12,830 nucleotides of DNA. It comes from Methanocella_A sp035319305. Lineage in GTDB: Archaea; Halobacteriota; Methanocellia; Methanocellales; Methanocellaceae. The notes beneath the pieces were generated by a model, which saw only the letters and a program-made list of their open reading frames with translations, had not been told where the DNA came from and did no database searches. The stretch lies in assembly GCA_035319305.1 (NCBI GenBank), contig DATHCY010000201.1:1-12830 (forward strand), in the 5' to 3' direction. Every line of letters begins with the position of its first letter. The stretch's first letter is position 1. The position numbers were made by a program, and so were the translations under genes. Below are positions 4,900 through 12,324 of this stretch, piece after piece.

Positions 4900-6903
4900 A
4901 ATACCGTTATATTCGGCGTGGATATTGTCCACGGGTCCAGTCGCTCTCGGGAAACGCCTCGGTATGCCTTGGCTATTCTGAACGGCGAGGTAGAACGATT
5001 TCCGGACATTAGCCTTTTTAAACTGTTACGGATGGTCCGGCAGTATCGGCCGGAGATCCTCGCTGTTGACAGCATTACTGAGCTGGCGCCGAATCGGAAA
5101 GAGTTGATTTCGCTTTTAAAGCGCCTGCCGTCCGATGTCAAGCTGGTCCAGGTCACTGGTAATGAGCGTCAGGAACCGCTTACCCGTCTGGGGAAGGAGA
5201 AGGGCATCGTTTTTAACCCGATGATTCCGATGGAGGAGGCGTTCGCATGCGCGTGCCTCGCGGCCATGGGTGTAGGCTATATCGTCTCGGTGTTTGAGGA
5301 TAGGACGATCATAAAGGTCAGCCGGGCTAGATCGCCCGGCAGGGGCGGATGGAGTCAGAATAGGTACCGCCGCAAGGTTCAGGGTAAGGTCCGCGAGAAG
5401 GTGAGAGATATCGAGGCTAAGCTGAAGTCGGTGGAACATGAGGCGAGAGTGACCGAAGGATTCGGAGGCTTGGTCAATGGCACGTTCGTCGTGAACAAAA
5501 AGCGGTCTGAGTTGGGCGTCCACAACTCGAGAGAGGAGGATGTGCAGGTGTCCGTGACCAGCGTGGAGAAGGACATCATAGAGTTTATACCCCTGATAAA
5601 GAAGAGTCGAGAGCACCTGATCGTGGGCGTCGATCCAGGTACGACCATCGGGGTCGCGATCTTGAACCTCGATGGCGAGCTTAAGGGTCTTGTCAGTTCC
5701 AGAGTCATGTCCATACCGGACGTGGTCGAGTATATTCGGGAGCGGGGTAAGCCAGTGATAGTTGCTACAGACGTGGTGCCGCCTCCTGCGACTGTCGAGA
5801 AGATCAAACGATCGTTCAAGGCGACGCTGTTCGTGCCCCATGAACGCATTGCCGTGGATGAGAAGATCCGGGTGGCTCGGGAGTACGGTTACAACAACGA
5901 CCACGAAAGGGACGCCCTTTCGGCAGCTATCAAGGCCTATAACACTTACAAGAATAAGTTTGCCCAGATCGATCGTAAGGCGCCGTCTCATTTAGCTAAC
6001 GATGTGAAGGCTATGGCGATCGGCGGCACCTCAGTGGATGCTGCGATCGGCCGGCTAATACCAACCGAAGCGAAGGCCGATAGACAACATGTCGCGCCCG
6101 TTCTCGAGACTGGTGAAGAGGAAGTTGACGCCAAGCTATCCGATCTTCGGGAGCAGATTCGGAAGAAGGATGAACAGATTGAGAACATGCGCGCCTATAT
6201 CTCGGAACTGAAGAAGGAATCCCAGGATGCTAGACGCCGGTTGGAGGCCCGAGAACGAAAGCTGAGCAGTCTGCAGCAGCAGGGTCTGGATGACCTGAGA
6301 AAGGGTAAGGAGATCACTATTCGGGATAAGGAGATCGATCGTCTCAAAAAGGAGATCTACGACGAGCGCAAACGGAATGGGGAGCTCCGTTCCAACATCG
6401 ATCGACTCAAGCAGATCCGGGTGCTGGAGTTTAGGGGGGATAAGTCGCCGGTCAAGATCATTGAGAACCTAGGTAAGGACGCCATCCTGGCCTGCGATAA
6501 GAAGCTGGGCTTGAAACCGGGGGACATAGTATTCGTGCGGGACGCCGGAGGCGGGCCGCAGGCGGCCGCCATGCTCGTCGAAAAAGGGATCAAAGTTGTC
6601 ATCAGAGGCACCTATATGTCCCATCTGGCGGAGGAGAAGTTCCTCGAGGCAAAGATGCCGGTCGTTTCTAAGGAAGACGTAGCCCTCAAGCTAGTCGACG
6701 ACTTCGCAGTGCTGGACGCCCACAAGCTGGACGCGGCAATCGGACGGTGGAAAGAGTCGCTGGCGAAGAATGAGAAAGAGAAGAATGCCGAATGGTTTAA
6801 CGGTATCATCGCGGACTACAAATCAGAGCGCCGACGGGAATTCCGCAAAGTACAGCAGAAGCAGGACATAAACCACTATACAGATGATCATCCGGAAGAA
6901 TGA
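4861..6903 (+). CDS. DUF460/COG2433 protein: RNase H-like fold domains plus coiled coil
   Basis: 680 residues, a typical archaeal COG2433 protein, described as a possible RuvC/YqgF-like RNase H-fold nuclease; no reaction is established that I know of. The N-terminal domain (about 12-150) has VIFGVDIVHGSSRSR with D21, ILAVDSITEL and a C-terminal ...PMEEAFACACLAAMGVGY. A basic, helical linker (about 155-205) follows. A second RNase H-like domain (about 252-365) has VGVDPGTTIGVAIL with D258, VATDVV with D304 and NDHERDAL with D347/D351, placed like the acidic residues of RuvC-type active sites. A long charged coiled coil spans about 418-520, then a conserved C-terminal domain (about 520-640) and a Lys/Arg/Glu tail. 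ATG at 4861 follows an in-frame TGA; ATG at 4888 (MPVQNTVIFGVDI) is a credible alternative. It is monocistronic here and convergent with the hydrolase gene. Confidence 0.93.
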   Translation: MQIWNRYTTMPVQNTVIFGVDIVHGSSRSRETPRYALAILNGEVERFPDISLFKLLRMVRQYRPEILAVDSITELAPNRKELISLLKRLPSDVKLVQVTGNERQEPLTRLGKEKGIVFNPMIPMEEAFACACLAAMGVGYIVSVFEDRTIIKVSRARSPGRGGWSQNRYRRKVQGKVREKVRDIEAKLKSVEHEARVTEGFGGLVNGTFVVNKKRSELGVHNSREEDVQVSVTSVEKDIIEFIPLIKKSREHLIVGVDPGTTIGVAILNLDGELKGLVSSRVMSIPDVVEYIRERGKPVIVATDVVPPPATVEKIKRSFKATLFVPHERIAVDEKIRVAREYGYNNDHERDALSAAIKAYNTYKNKFAQIDRKAPSHLANDVKAMAIGGTSVDAAIGRLIPTEAKADRQHVAPVLETGEEEVDAKLSDLREQIRKKDEQIENMRAYISELKKESQDARRRLEARERKLSSLQQQGLDDLRKGKEITIRDKEIDRLKKEIYDERKRNGELRSNIDRLKQIRVLEFRGDKSPVKIIENLGKDAILACDKKLGLKPGDIVFVRDAGGGPQAAAMLVEKGIKVVIRGTYMSHLAEEKFLEAKMPVVSKEDVALKLVDDFAVLDAHKLDAAIGRWKESLAKNEKEKNAEWFNGIIADYKSERRREFRKVQQKQDINHYTDDHPEE

Positions 6904-6967
6904 GAACGAGTGATCATCCATTGAAGAGCGAACGAACGAAACCAATCGTCCCCCATTTCCTGACGGT

Positions 6968-7017
6968 CGCCAGTCTGCAGAACCCAGGGCCCTGGTAAGC
7001 GCCTTGGCAGACCTGTT
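6968..7017. terminator. Palindromic region between convergent genes
   Basis: A perfect 12-bp palindrome CCAGGGCCCTGG (6984-6995) sits inside a larger imperfect stem, CAGTCTGC pairing with GCAGAcCTG (one bulged C). It lies 80 nt past the DUF460 stop and 70 nt past the hydrolase stop on the other strand. It may help end transcription or stabilise 3' ends of both genes; there is no T-run. Low confidence in function. Confidence 0.3.
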
Positions 7018-7038
7018 TACCCGGGCCATCTCCGGAGG

Positions 7039-7088
7039 GCGTCTATCTGCGTCAATCGGCGTCTATCTGCGTCTATCTGCGTCTATCT
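7039..7088. repeat. Five-copy decamer tandem repeat
   Basis: The unit GCGTCTATCT occurs at 7039, 7059, 7069 and 7079, with a degenerate copy GCGTCAATCG at 7049. The array abuts the hydrolase stop codon: its last base, 7088, is the final base of that TAA on the minus strand. It is therefore entirely 3'UTR of the hydrolase. Slippage-prone and likely variable in copy number. Confidence 0.85.
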
Positions 7089-8398
7089 TAGATCTTCTTT
7101 GGGGTTTTCCGCGGACCTTCTCGGATCCAGTCTGCGATAGTCTTTACTACGGCTTCATTCATGTGGCCTTCAACGCTGTACTCTTGTGGGGTGGGTTTAC
7201 CTTCGCCTTCGATGAATAGGTGGTTCAGTTTTGGGTATAGTATGAATGTCGTGTCTGGTCTGTCGTGGAGGGCGGTTTTCCAGGTTTCGAAATCCTGAGC
7301 GGCGGTAACTTGGTAGTCTCGTCCACCTTGGAGGACTAGGATGGGCATGGCGAGGGTTTTCGCTATTTCTTCCGGGTGGTAGCCTCGGAAGTCCAGTAGG
7401 TACTGGGCAGGCATGCCGAGCGGCAGCTCCTTTGAGGGTGTCTCCTCCGTTAGGTTGGGGTCTTTGGCGCGGGCCACCTGTGCTTTCAGAGTTTCGAGGC
7501 TTGTCTTCCGCTCCTCGGTCAAGCTGTCACTCAAGCTGTAGATATAGTTGACTTGGTCCCAGATCGCGTCTTCCAGGGAGCGGGTGGTGCCGGCCATCAC
7601 GATTAGCCCGGCTATGGCGGGGTCTGCGACGCCGATCCGTGGCGCTAGGGTGGCTCCAAGGCTGTGGCCTAGGAGGAAGACTTGTTTTGGATCGATGTTA
7701 GGCGTGTTGCGAAGCAGTATGACAGCCTTCAGCGCGTCGTCGGTGACCTCTTCTTTTGAGGTGACTTTCGCTGCCGTTTCCTTGCTATACTTTTCCTTGT
7801 GGGCGAAAGTGCGCTTGTCGTAGCGCAGGACTGCAACGCCTGAGGAGGCAAGCCCCCAAGCCAAGTCCCGGAAGGTCTTGTTCGGGCCGATACTCTCGTC
7901 CCTGTCCTGAGGGCCGGAGCCGTGAACCAGCACCACGCCAGGGAACGGGCCTCCGCCTTCGGGCATGGATAGTGTGCCGGGGAGCGCCCACTCTCCGTCG
8001 CCCACGGTCACTTCCTGTTCCTTGAACGCGGCCTGATCCACATAGGCAGGCGGACGATAGGGGTTCAAGGCCTGGGTAGGGACAAAGTTTACGCCGCAGA
8101 TCAGCCCTTTATCGTTGAAGACGAGCCGGACGTCAAAGGTTCCCTGTGCGAACTGGCAGGTCACGTATACGATCTGGAAGCCCTGCTGATTCTCGGTACG
8201 CGAGCCGGCCACCTGATTGACGGCCCCGGCGAGAGATTCCAGCTGCTTCCAAGATTCCCGCAGCTTAGCTTCGTGCTGTGCATTTTTCAGGGCAGGATCG
8301 AACCGGGCGGAGGCAGAGACGAAATCTCCTTTGGCCAGCGAAACCACGAATTCGACGCCCTCCTTTTTCAAGTCCTCGATTGTCAGTGTGTTTTGCAT
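7088..8398 (-). CDS. Alpha/beta hydrolase with N-terminal DUF3887-like domain
   Basis: 436 residues. The N-terminal ~110 residues (DLKKEGVEFVVSLAKGDF...ARFD...) match the small NTF2-like DUF3887 fold that often precedes such hydrolases. A strand-rich linker (about 112-145) leads into a serine hydrolase. It has HGSGPQDRD (159-167) forming the oxyanion side, LGHSLG with the nucleophile S246, GGRDYQV with D361 and LNHLF with H393, a complete triad. A helical cap lies between about 272 and 345. No signal peptide or membrane segment, so cytoplasmic. The substrate is unknown; carboxylesterase or peptidase-like activity is the family expectation. ATG at 8398 has no Shine-Dalgarno but a TATA box about 24-33 nt upstream, so the message is probably leaderless. 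Codons become C/A-rich at third positions near the 3' end. Confidence 0.92.
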   Translation of the reverse strand: MQNTLTIEDLKKEGVEFVVSLAKGDFVSASARFDPALKNAQHEAKLRESWKQLESLAGAVNQVAGSRTENQQGFQIVYVTCQFAQGTFDVRLVFNDKGLICGVNFVPTQALNPYRPPAYVDQAAFKEQEVTVGDGEWALPGTLSMPEGGGPFPGVVLVHGSGPQDRDESIGPNKTFRDLAWGLASSGVAVLRYDKRTFAHKEKYSKETAAKVTSKEEVTDDALKAVILLRNTPNIDPKQVFLLGHSLGATLAPRIGVADPAIAGLIVMAGTTRSLEDAIWDQVNYIYSLSDSLTEERKTSLETLKAQVARAKDPNLTEETPSKELPLGMPAQYLLDFRGYHPEEIAKTLAMPILVLQGGRDYQVTAAQDFETWKTALHDRPDTTFILYPKLNHLFIEGEGKPTPQEYSVEGHMNEAVVKTIADWIREGPRKTPKKI

Positions 8399-8421
8399 TG
8401 ATCTTTAGGTTATACGAAGTT

Positions 8422-8431
8422 CTTAATATAG
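8422..8431 (-). promoter_or_regulatory. TATA box of the hydrolase gene (leaderless arrangement)
   Basis: CTATATTAAG on the minus strand ends 23 nt before the ATG at 8398, the normal TATA-to-start-site distance in archaea. Transcription would begin at or next to the ATG. The absence of a Shine-Dalgarno supports a leaderless mRNA. Confidence 0.5.
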
Positions 8432-8601
8432 CTTCCATTGCCCTTGGCGACATCAGCCTTTCCGGCTCGCGATCTCGTAATGGCAACGGCGCTACAGGCC
8501 GAGCCGTCCTCAACACCATCAAAAATTATATGCGGACCCCATCAGAGAGGGCTGTGGAGCGGGAACGAGTGACGGGGTCGACGCCATTGTTGGCACATGC
8601 A

Positions 8602-8655
8602 CCCCCCTGTTATGTCTGTGTTAGGGCTGTTCGGTACTGCGATCGTTGAGGGGGG
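8602..8655 (-). other. Inverted repeat with C6/G6 arms behind the membrane-protein gene
   Basis: CCCCCCT (8602-8608) and AGGGGGG (8649-8655) are perfectly complementary across a 40-nt loop. On the minus strand the stem starts 17 nt after the stop codon at 8672. The same heptamer pair occurs behind the ferredoxin gene (11875-11913), also 18-19 nt after a stop. It may be a 3'-end or transcription-end structure. The rest of 8399-8671 contains only the hydrolase promoter. Confidence 0.35.
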
Positions 8656-8671
8656 ATTGGCGTCTGAAATG

Positions 8672-9451
8672 TTATACGATGGCTTGGCTGGAATGATATG
8701 GCTGGGATATATCTATGTCGGTGACTTCTTGGGTGGTGCCGTTGACGTACGTCTTTATAGTTAGATAAGATGTCACGTCGGTGTTTTTAAGCCAGTATTT
8801 ATGTTCGGCTACGTCGAGCCAGGTGCTATTCGAGCCTTCCGTCAAAAGGCTTGTGTCCAGAGTGGTCTGGCTTTCCCCAATTACGGAGTCTTTTGAGACG
8901 CCCAGTCGGTTGTAGATGTCGGGCGCAACGTTATTCATGTAGTTGTCGTAGGCTATTGTTTGGACGGTGGAGGCAGTAAACCCGATGACTGTATGGGTGG
9001 TGTGATTAACTATGTAGGTCACTGACCAGTCCGAGGCTCGGCTATGGTTGCCATCGTAGTACTGGCCTAGGCTGATCCTGACCTCGCCGGTCTTTATATC
9101 GTCGGTGGGCGGTCCGATGACCACGTAGTAGGGATTCGACGGATCCAGTAGCGCAGAATAGTACGCGCCAGCTACGTAGTCTGGCTCGATGACGATGCCT
9201 TGGTTGTTGAGCGCTGTATACTCGTCGTGATGGACATTGACCCATGCATCTTTGGCAGCCTGCATATCTTGCTGGTAGTCGGCGGCGATCGCCTTTGCGA
9301 TCTGATTTTGCTGTTGCTGATAGTGCACGATCTCGCCATTGGCCGCCTGCAATGAGAGATAGTTCATCACGCAAACGATCAGCAGCACCAGCAGCACCAA
9401 GAACATGGCGGCAATTACGATATATGCTAGCTGTTTGTTGCGATCCATCAT
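8672..9451 (-). CDS. Single-pass membrane-anchored extracytoplasmic protein, function unknown
   Basis: 259 residues. A short charged N-terminus (MMDRNK) and one strong hydrophobic helix (residues 8-30) act as a signal anchor. A Gln/Ala-rich helical stretch (about 34-70) follows, then a soluble outer domain (about 70-259) rich in Tyr, Thr, Asp and Asn. Four N-glycosylation sequons lie outside the membrane: NHS 135, NHT 149, NST 208 and NGT 237, fitting a surface-exposed archaeal glycoprotein. I recognise no catalytic motif. Two adjacent ATG codons (9451 and 9448) are possible starts, with GGAT just upstream. It lies upstream of the hydrolase on the same strand, but the 273-bp gap with its own promoter argues against one operon. 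Confidence 0.8.
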   Translation of the reverse strand: MMDRNKQLAYIVIAAMFLVLLVLLIVCVMNYLSLQAANGEIVHYQQQQNQIAKAIAADYQQDMQAAKDAWVNVHHDEYTALNNQGIVIEPDYVAGAYYSALLDPSNPYYVVIGPPTDDIKTGEVRISLGQYYDGNHSRASDWSVTYIVNHTTHTVIGFTASTVQTIAYDNYMNNVAPDIYNRLGVSKDSVIGESQTTLDTSLLTEGSNSTWLDVAEHKYWLKNTDVTSYLTIKTYVNGTTQEVTDIDISQPYHSSQAIV

Positions 9452-10019
9452 ATCATCCAGCGGTTAAATAGACAAATGACTGCTTCCACGGCTAAAGCCT
9501 ATGGGCTCCGCGGGGCTTGTCGTCGACAGACTGCAATCCCCGGTCTGAGAATATTTGGCTGTGTTCTCACTCCTATTTTTTGAGGTCGGGTACTCCTTCC
9601 GCTATGGGAGGGGTTGTGGCCATTATAGTTGGAGGCGGGCTTGTCATTCTGTTTACACGTTTTTTGGGGTGTCTCGATTTTTGCTGTAAAATTCGGGTCA
9701 GTCCAAGGGGGGTGTTGGAGGGCAACTGGAATTTTATGGCGAAATTGAGGATGCCCGTTCTTTCTGTATGTTTCGTTGTATGTTATTCTGTATAATTTTA
9801 GTGTATGTTCCATTGTTTCCTTGTCTTTGGTGGGGTAGACCCCACACCCATACACTTTATGTGTCAACCGCTTAATACGCGTGTTTGCATAAATAGTTTT
9901 GGTGGTGGGAAGGATACGGGGGCTCGCTTTATTCCACGGCCAAACTCGTGGGTTTTTCGTTTGCTCTACGTTCGGCCTGATCATAAATGGATGATAGTTA
10001 TATGGTTATGCGTACTCTG
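9452..10019. other. Intergenic stretch with no supported gene
   Basis: Bases 9560-9790 are strongly G-rich on plus (9601-9720: 44 G, 16 C), the pattern seen behind minus-strand genes. A minus-strand frame (9984-9499, 161 codons) is open, but its product is proline/lysine/threonine-rich, lacks hydrophobic segments and resembles no family I know. A TATA-like CCATATAACT on the minus strand (10005-9996) and a GTGGGG-TAGA-CCCCAC hairpin (9830-9845) suggest that a minus-strand RNA could exist here. Confidence 0.4.
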
Positions 10020-10030
10020 CTAAATTGGAA

Positions 10031-10119
10031 AGGCTTATAACATCTCATGCGTATTATCCGATAATATACCATTTAACAGGCGGCCACATAGCATTATAAC
10101 ATCGATATACGGTGAAACG
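10031..10119 (+). promoter_or_regulatory. Promoter and ribosome binding site of the glycosyltransferase gene
   Basis: GGCTTATAAC (10031-10040) is a good TATA box about 80 nt before the ATG. A second copy of TTATAACATC (about 10094-10103) lies too close to the ATG to be its TATA box. GGTGA at 10111-10115 sits 4 nt before the ATG at 10120, matching the 3' part of an archaeal Shine-Dalgarno, and fixes the start. Confidence 0.5.
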
Positions 10120-10821
10120 ATGGACATATCAGTCGTAATCCCTGCGTTTAACGAGGAAAAATATATTGAACGCTGCCTGAAGTCGCTCGATCGCCAAGTG
10201 TATGGAGGCAACTATGAGATCATCGTGGCGGACGATAGCAGTTCGGATAACACGGTAAAAATCGCGGAGAAATATGCCGACAGGGTGATCGTCCACCCCA
10301 GAGGCAATATTTCATTCGGCCGTCAAATGGGCGCTAACGCCGCGAAGTATCCGATCATCGCCTTTACTGACGCTGACACCCACATCCCCTCGAACTGGCT
10401 CTTGGAACTGGCCTCCAGCCTGGAGGAGAAGGGCGTCGCGGGCGTCCACGGCAAATTAATGCCGTTGGATGGAAACCGGTTGGAGAACCGCTTTTGCGAG
10501 TATGTGCTGCCCCCATACTCCGAGTTTATGGTGAAGATCAACAAACCATCCGTTCCTGGCGCTAACTTTGCAGTCACTAGGAAGGCTTTTGATAATGCGG
10601 GCGGATTCAATACCAGGTTGGTTACCGGGGAGGATGTGGAACTATGCAAGCGCGTCAAAGAATACGGACGCATCACCTTCAACCCTGACGCAGTGGTCTA
10701 CGTGTCTACCAGACGCATTCGCAAGTGGGGCTACCTTAAGGTCGTATCATTCCATATCTCCAACACCGTCAGGCTAAATGCCCTGAACAGGGCCCGAGCG
10801 GAGTACGAACCGGTAAGATAA
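10120..10821 (+). CDS. Family 2 glycosyltransferase
   Basis: 233 residues with a GT-A fold. It opens with the canonical DISVVIPAFNEEKYIERCL and EIIVADDSSSDNT (33-45), which bind the nucleotide-sugar. TDADTHIP carries the metal-binding DAD (84-86), PGANFAVTRKAF (146-157) follows, and GEDVELCKRV (170-179) carries the catalytic-base region. STRRIRKWG (196-204) closes the active site in many relatives. There is no membrane helix at the C-terminus, so it is a soluble or peripheral enzyme. The acceptor is unknown; surface glycan or lipid glycosylation is the usual role, and the nearby sequon-rich membrane protein is suggestive only. Monocistronic by context, convergent with the UPF0280 gene. Confidence 0.92.
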   Translation: MDISVVIPAFNEEKYIERCLKSLDRQVYGGNYEIIVADDSSSDNTVKIAEKYADRVIVHPRGNISFGRQMGANAAKYPIIAFTDADTHIPSNWLLELASSLEEKGVAGVHGKLMPLDGNRLENRFCEYVLPPYSEFMVKINKPSVPGANFAVTRKAFDNAGGFNTRLVTGEDVELCKRVKEYGRITFNPDAVVYVSTRRIRKWGYLKVVSFHISNTVRLNALNRARAEYEPVR

Positions 10822-11023
10822 ACGACCAGTATTGAAACATGAGCGCTCCAAAACCCACGAATAGACTAACCAAATAGTTCGCTACCCAATTATAGTCACT
10901 TTCGGGTTATGGGCTGCTGTCAACATGTGAAATCTTTCGGGGTTATAGCTTGCCCCATTCTGGGGGGTCTCGCGGGTATCGCTAAAACGCGGGTAATAGT
11001 ACGGGGGCGTGGTTGATCGTTGT

Positions 11024-11740
11024 TTAGTCGGCTTTTGTGATTTTGTTGTAATCGACTTGGGCTTCGACGATTTTTGGTAATCGGCCGTATGTCGCCATTT
11101 TGTCGCCTATGATTCCTAGTGCTCCGACGACCTCTGGTACTTCTTTGAGGAAGTCGAACGCGGTTGTTAGCGAAGCTTCGTCCACGATGCGGTTTCCAAG
11201 GGCTGTCGCTGCGGCGTCGGCTAGGGATACGTCTCTGGAGATGATGAGGGCGGCGTCTGCGTTGCCAAAGCTGATGGAAGGCCCGACTGTGGCGGAGGAG
11301 GTGCAGATGCCGAGCGCACATTTTCTGGGTGGTATCTCGAGGGCGAAGCCTGAGATGGGCGAGGTGCCTGCGTAGACTCCGACCAGGACGGGTTCGTCAT
11401 TGATCAGTGCGATGTCTCCGCCGTTGTCCGCCAGTGCATAGGAGGCGCCCATGTCAATCATGGCTTCGACAGCTATAGCTGCGATGGTGCCTGCCACTGC
11501 GGCCATGGGTCCTACTCCAACCTTCTGCGTGGCATCGCACATGCGTCTCACTACGTCTGGCGAGTTCGAGGGACAGTCATACGGTTCCAGCGTGCTTCTG
11601 AAATAGGGATCGTGGGTGATAAATGCCTCGAGGTCGGCCCGGGCACGGCGGATTGCCCGGATGCACGCCGGATGGCAGGAGTCATCCGCGATCACGGTCA
11701 TGATCGTCTCTTTTACCTGGTGTTTCACCGTCTTTCTCAT
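11024..11740 (-). CDS. UPF0280 family (COG2122, ApbE-like) protein of homocysteine biosynthesis
   Basis: 238 residues. The opening MRKTVKHQVKETIMTVIADD, ITHDPYFRSTLEPYD (51-65), VGVGPMAAVAGTIAAIAVEA (74-93), LADNGGDIAL, and ALGICTSSATVGPSISFGNADAA are characteristic of UPF0280, a relative of the flavin transferase ApbE. In methanogens COG2122 proteins take part in homocysteine formation with COG1900 and the NIL-ferredoxin (established knowledge); their chemical role is not settled as far as I know. The frame stays open upstream to 11992, overlapping the ferredoxin gene, but those residues are not family-like. ATG at 11740 matches the usual N-terminus and follows a GGGGTGG stretch. It is the last gene of the block, 191 nt after the ferredoxin gene. 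Confidence 0.9.
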   Translation of the reverse strand: MRKTVKHQVKETIMTVIADDSCHPACIRAIRRARADLEAFITHDPYFRSTLEPYDCPSNSPDVVRRMCDATQKVGVGPMAAVAGTIAAIAVEAMIDMGASYALADNGGDIALINDEPVLVGVYAGTSPISGFALEIPPRKCALGICTSSATVGPSISFGNADAALIISRDVSLADAAATALGNRIVDEASLTTAFDFLKEVPEVVGALGIIGDKMATYGRLPKIVEAQVDYNKITKAD

Positions 11741-11767
11741 AGAAGTCAACCACCCCAGCTTGAAGGC

Positions 11768-11807
11768 CGGACTTGTCATCGCCACAGCGGACTTGTCATC
11801 GCCACAG
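11768..11807. repeat. Exact 20-bp tandem duplication in the leader of the UPF0280 gene
   Basis: The 20-mer CGGACTTGTCATCGCCACAG stands twice in direct succession (11768-11787, 11788-11807). It lies 28-67 nt upstream of the chosen start and contains an ATG on the minus strand in each copy, in two different frames. It is probably a recent slippage event; an effect on translation of the downstream gene is possible. Confidence 0.85.
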
Positions 11808-11874
11808 TTTTGACAATTTTGATCTGTGAGGAGTTTGCAATATGCTTTCCCGGGTTTAAAGTCCGTGGTCTCAT

Positions 11875-11913
11875 CCCCCCTCTCCGTCTTTGGGATCCTT
11901 GTTGGTAGGGGGG
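11875..11913 (-). other. Inverted repeat with C6/G6 arms behind the ferredoxin gene
   Basis: CCCCCCT (11875-11881) pairs with AGGGGGG (11907-11913) over a 25-nt loop. On the minus strand it begins 18 nt after the ferredoxin stop, much as the pair at 8602-8655 follows its gene. The strand CCCCCCTACCAA read from 11913 also occurs behind the CxxC gene at 2577-2588, followed there by GATTCCC and here, after CAA, by GGATCCC. Possible 3'UTR or processing element inside the operon. Confidence 0.4.
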
Positions 11914-11931
11914 TTGTAGAGTTTTTTGTTT

Positions 11932-12324
11932 CTATGTTTTTTTGGGTAGGCTGATTACTCCGACGGGGCATGCGGGTACGCAGGTGCCGCATTGGACGCA
12001 GGTGGATTTGTCGATGGTCACTTGCCAGTTGTGTTCGTAGCGGATGGCGTTCACTGGGCAGATGGAAACGCAGGCGCCGCAGTGGATGCAGTTTTCCTCG
12101 TCTTTGACGATGGTTTCGCCGAGTCGGGTTACTTCCACGTTCTTTTTTCTGAGGGTGTCGACTATGGAGCGGCAGTTCTCGTCGGGTATGCTTATGACTA
12201 GTTCTCCGGCTGATCCGTCTACTCGGGCTAGTTCGATGTCGATCATTGTCCCGGTTTCTAGGATGGTTTCGGCGAGGACGGGGCGGCGTATGATCCCGCG
12301 TTTGAAGGTTAATCGTAGCTTCAT
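11932..12324 (-). CDS. NIL domain / two-[4Fe-4S] ferredoxin protein of homocysteine biosynthesis
   Basis: 130 residues. The N-terminal ~70 residues (KLRLTFKRGIIRRPVLAETI...GELVISIPDENCRSIVDTLRKKNVEVTRL) form a NIL domain. The C-terminal half carries two complete cluster motifs, C79-x2-C82-x2-C85-x3-C89-P and C109-x2-C112-x2-C115-x3-C119-P, each binding a [4Fe-4S] cluster. In methanogens this protein works with the COG1900 partner to convert aspartate semialdehyde to homocysteine, supplying electrons or handling sulfur (established for the pair, details inferred). Its ATG overlaps the partner's TGA by 4 nt (ATGA, 12321-12324), implying translational coupling. The C-terminus ends in LPKKT with a C/A-rich coding sense. 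Confidence 0.94.
   Translation of the reverse strand: MKLRLTFKRGIIRRPVLAETILETGTMIDIELARVDGSAGELVISIPDENCRSIVDTLRKKNVEVTRLGETIVKDEENCIHCGACVSICPVNAIRYEHNWQVTIDKSTCVQCGTCVPACPVGVISLPKKT

Noticed and set aside
8278..8649. 123-codon plus-strand frame across the hydrolase promoter
   Set aside because: First third is antisense to the hydrolase; the remainder crosses its TATA box and the C6/G6 inverted repeat and has no family resemblance.
9499..9984. 161-codon minus-strand frame in the gap before the glycosyltransferase
   Set aside because: Product is polar, proline/lysine-rich and lacks any motif or ribosome binding site; its openness is explained by the C/A-rich minus strand, which disfavours stop codons.
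11821..11880. Sequence resembling a tRNA T-arm (GGGTTTAAAGTCC)
   Set aside because: No matching acceptor, D or anticodon arms could be found around it on either strand.
11741..11992. Upstream extension of the UPF0280 frame to 322 residues
   Set aside because: The extra residues overlap the ferredoxin gene and tandem duplication and look unlike a UPF0280 N-terminus; ATG at 11740 fits the family.
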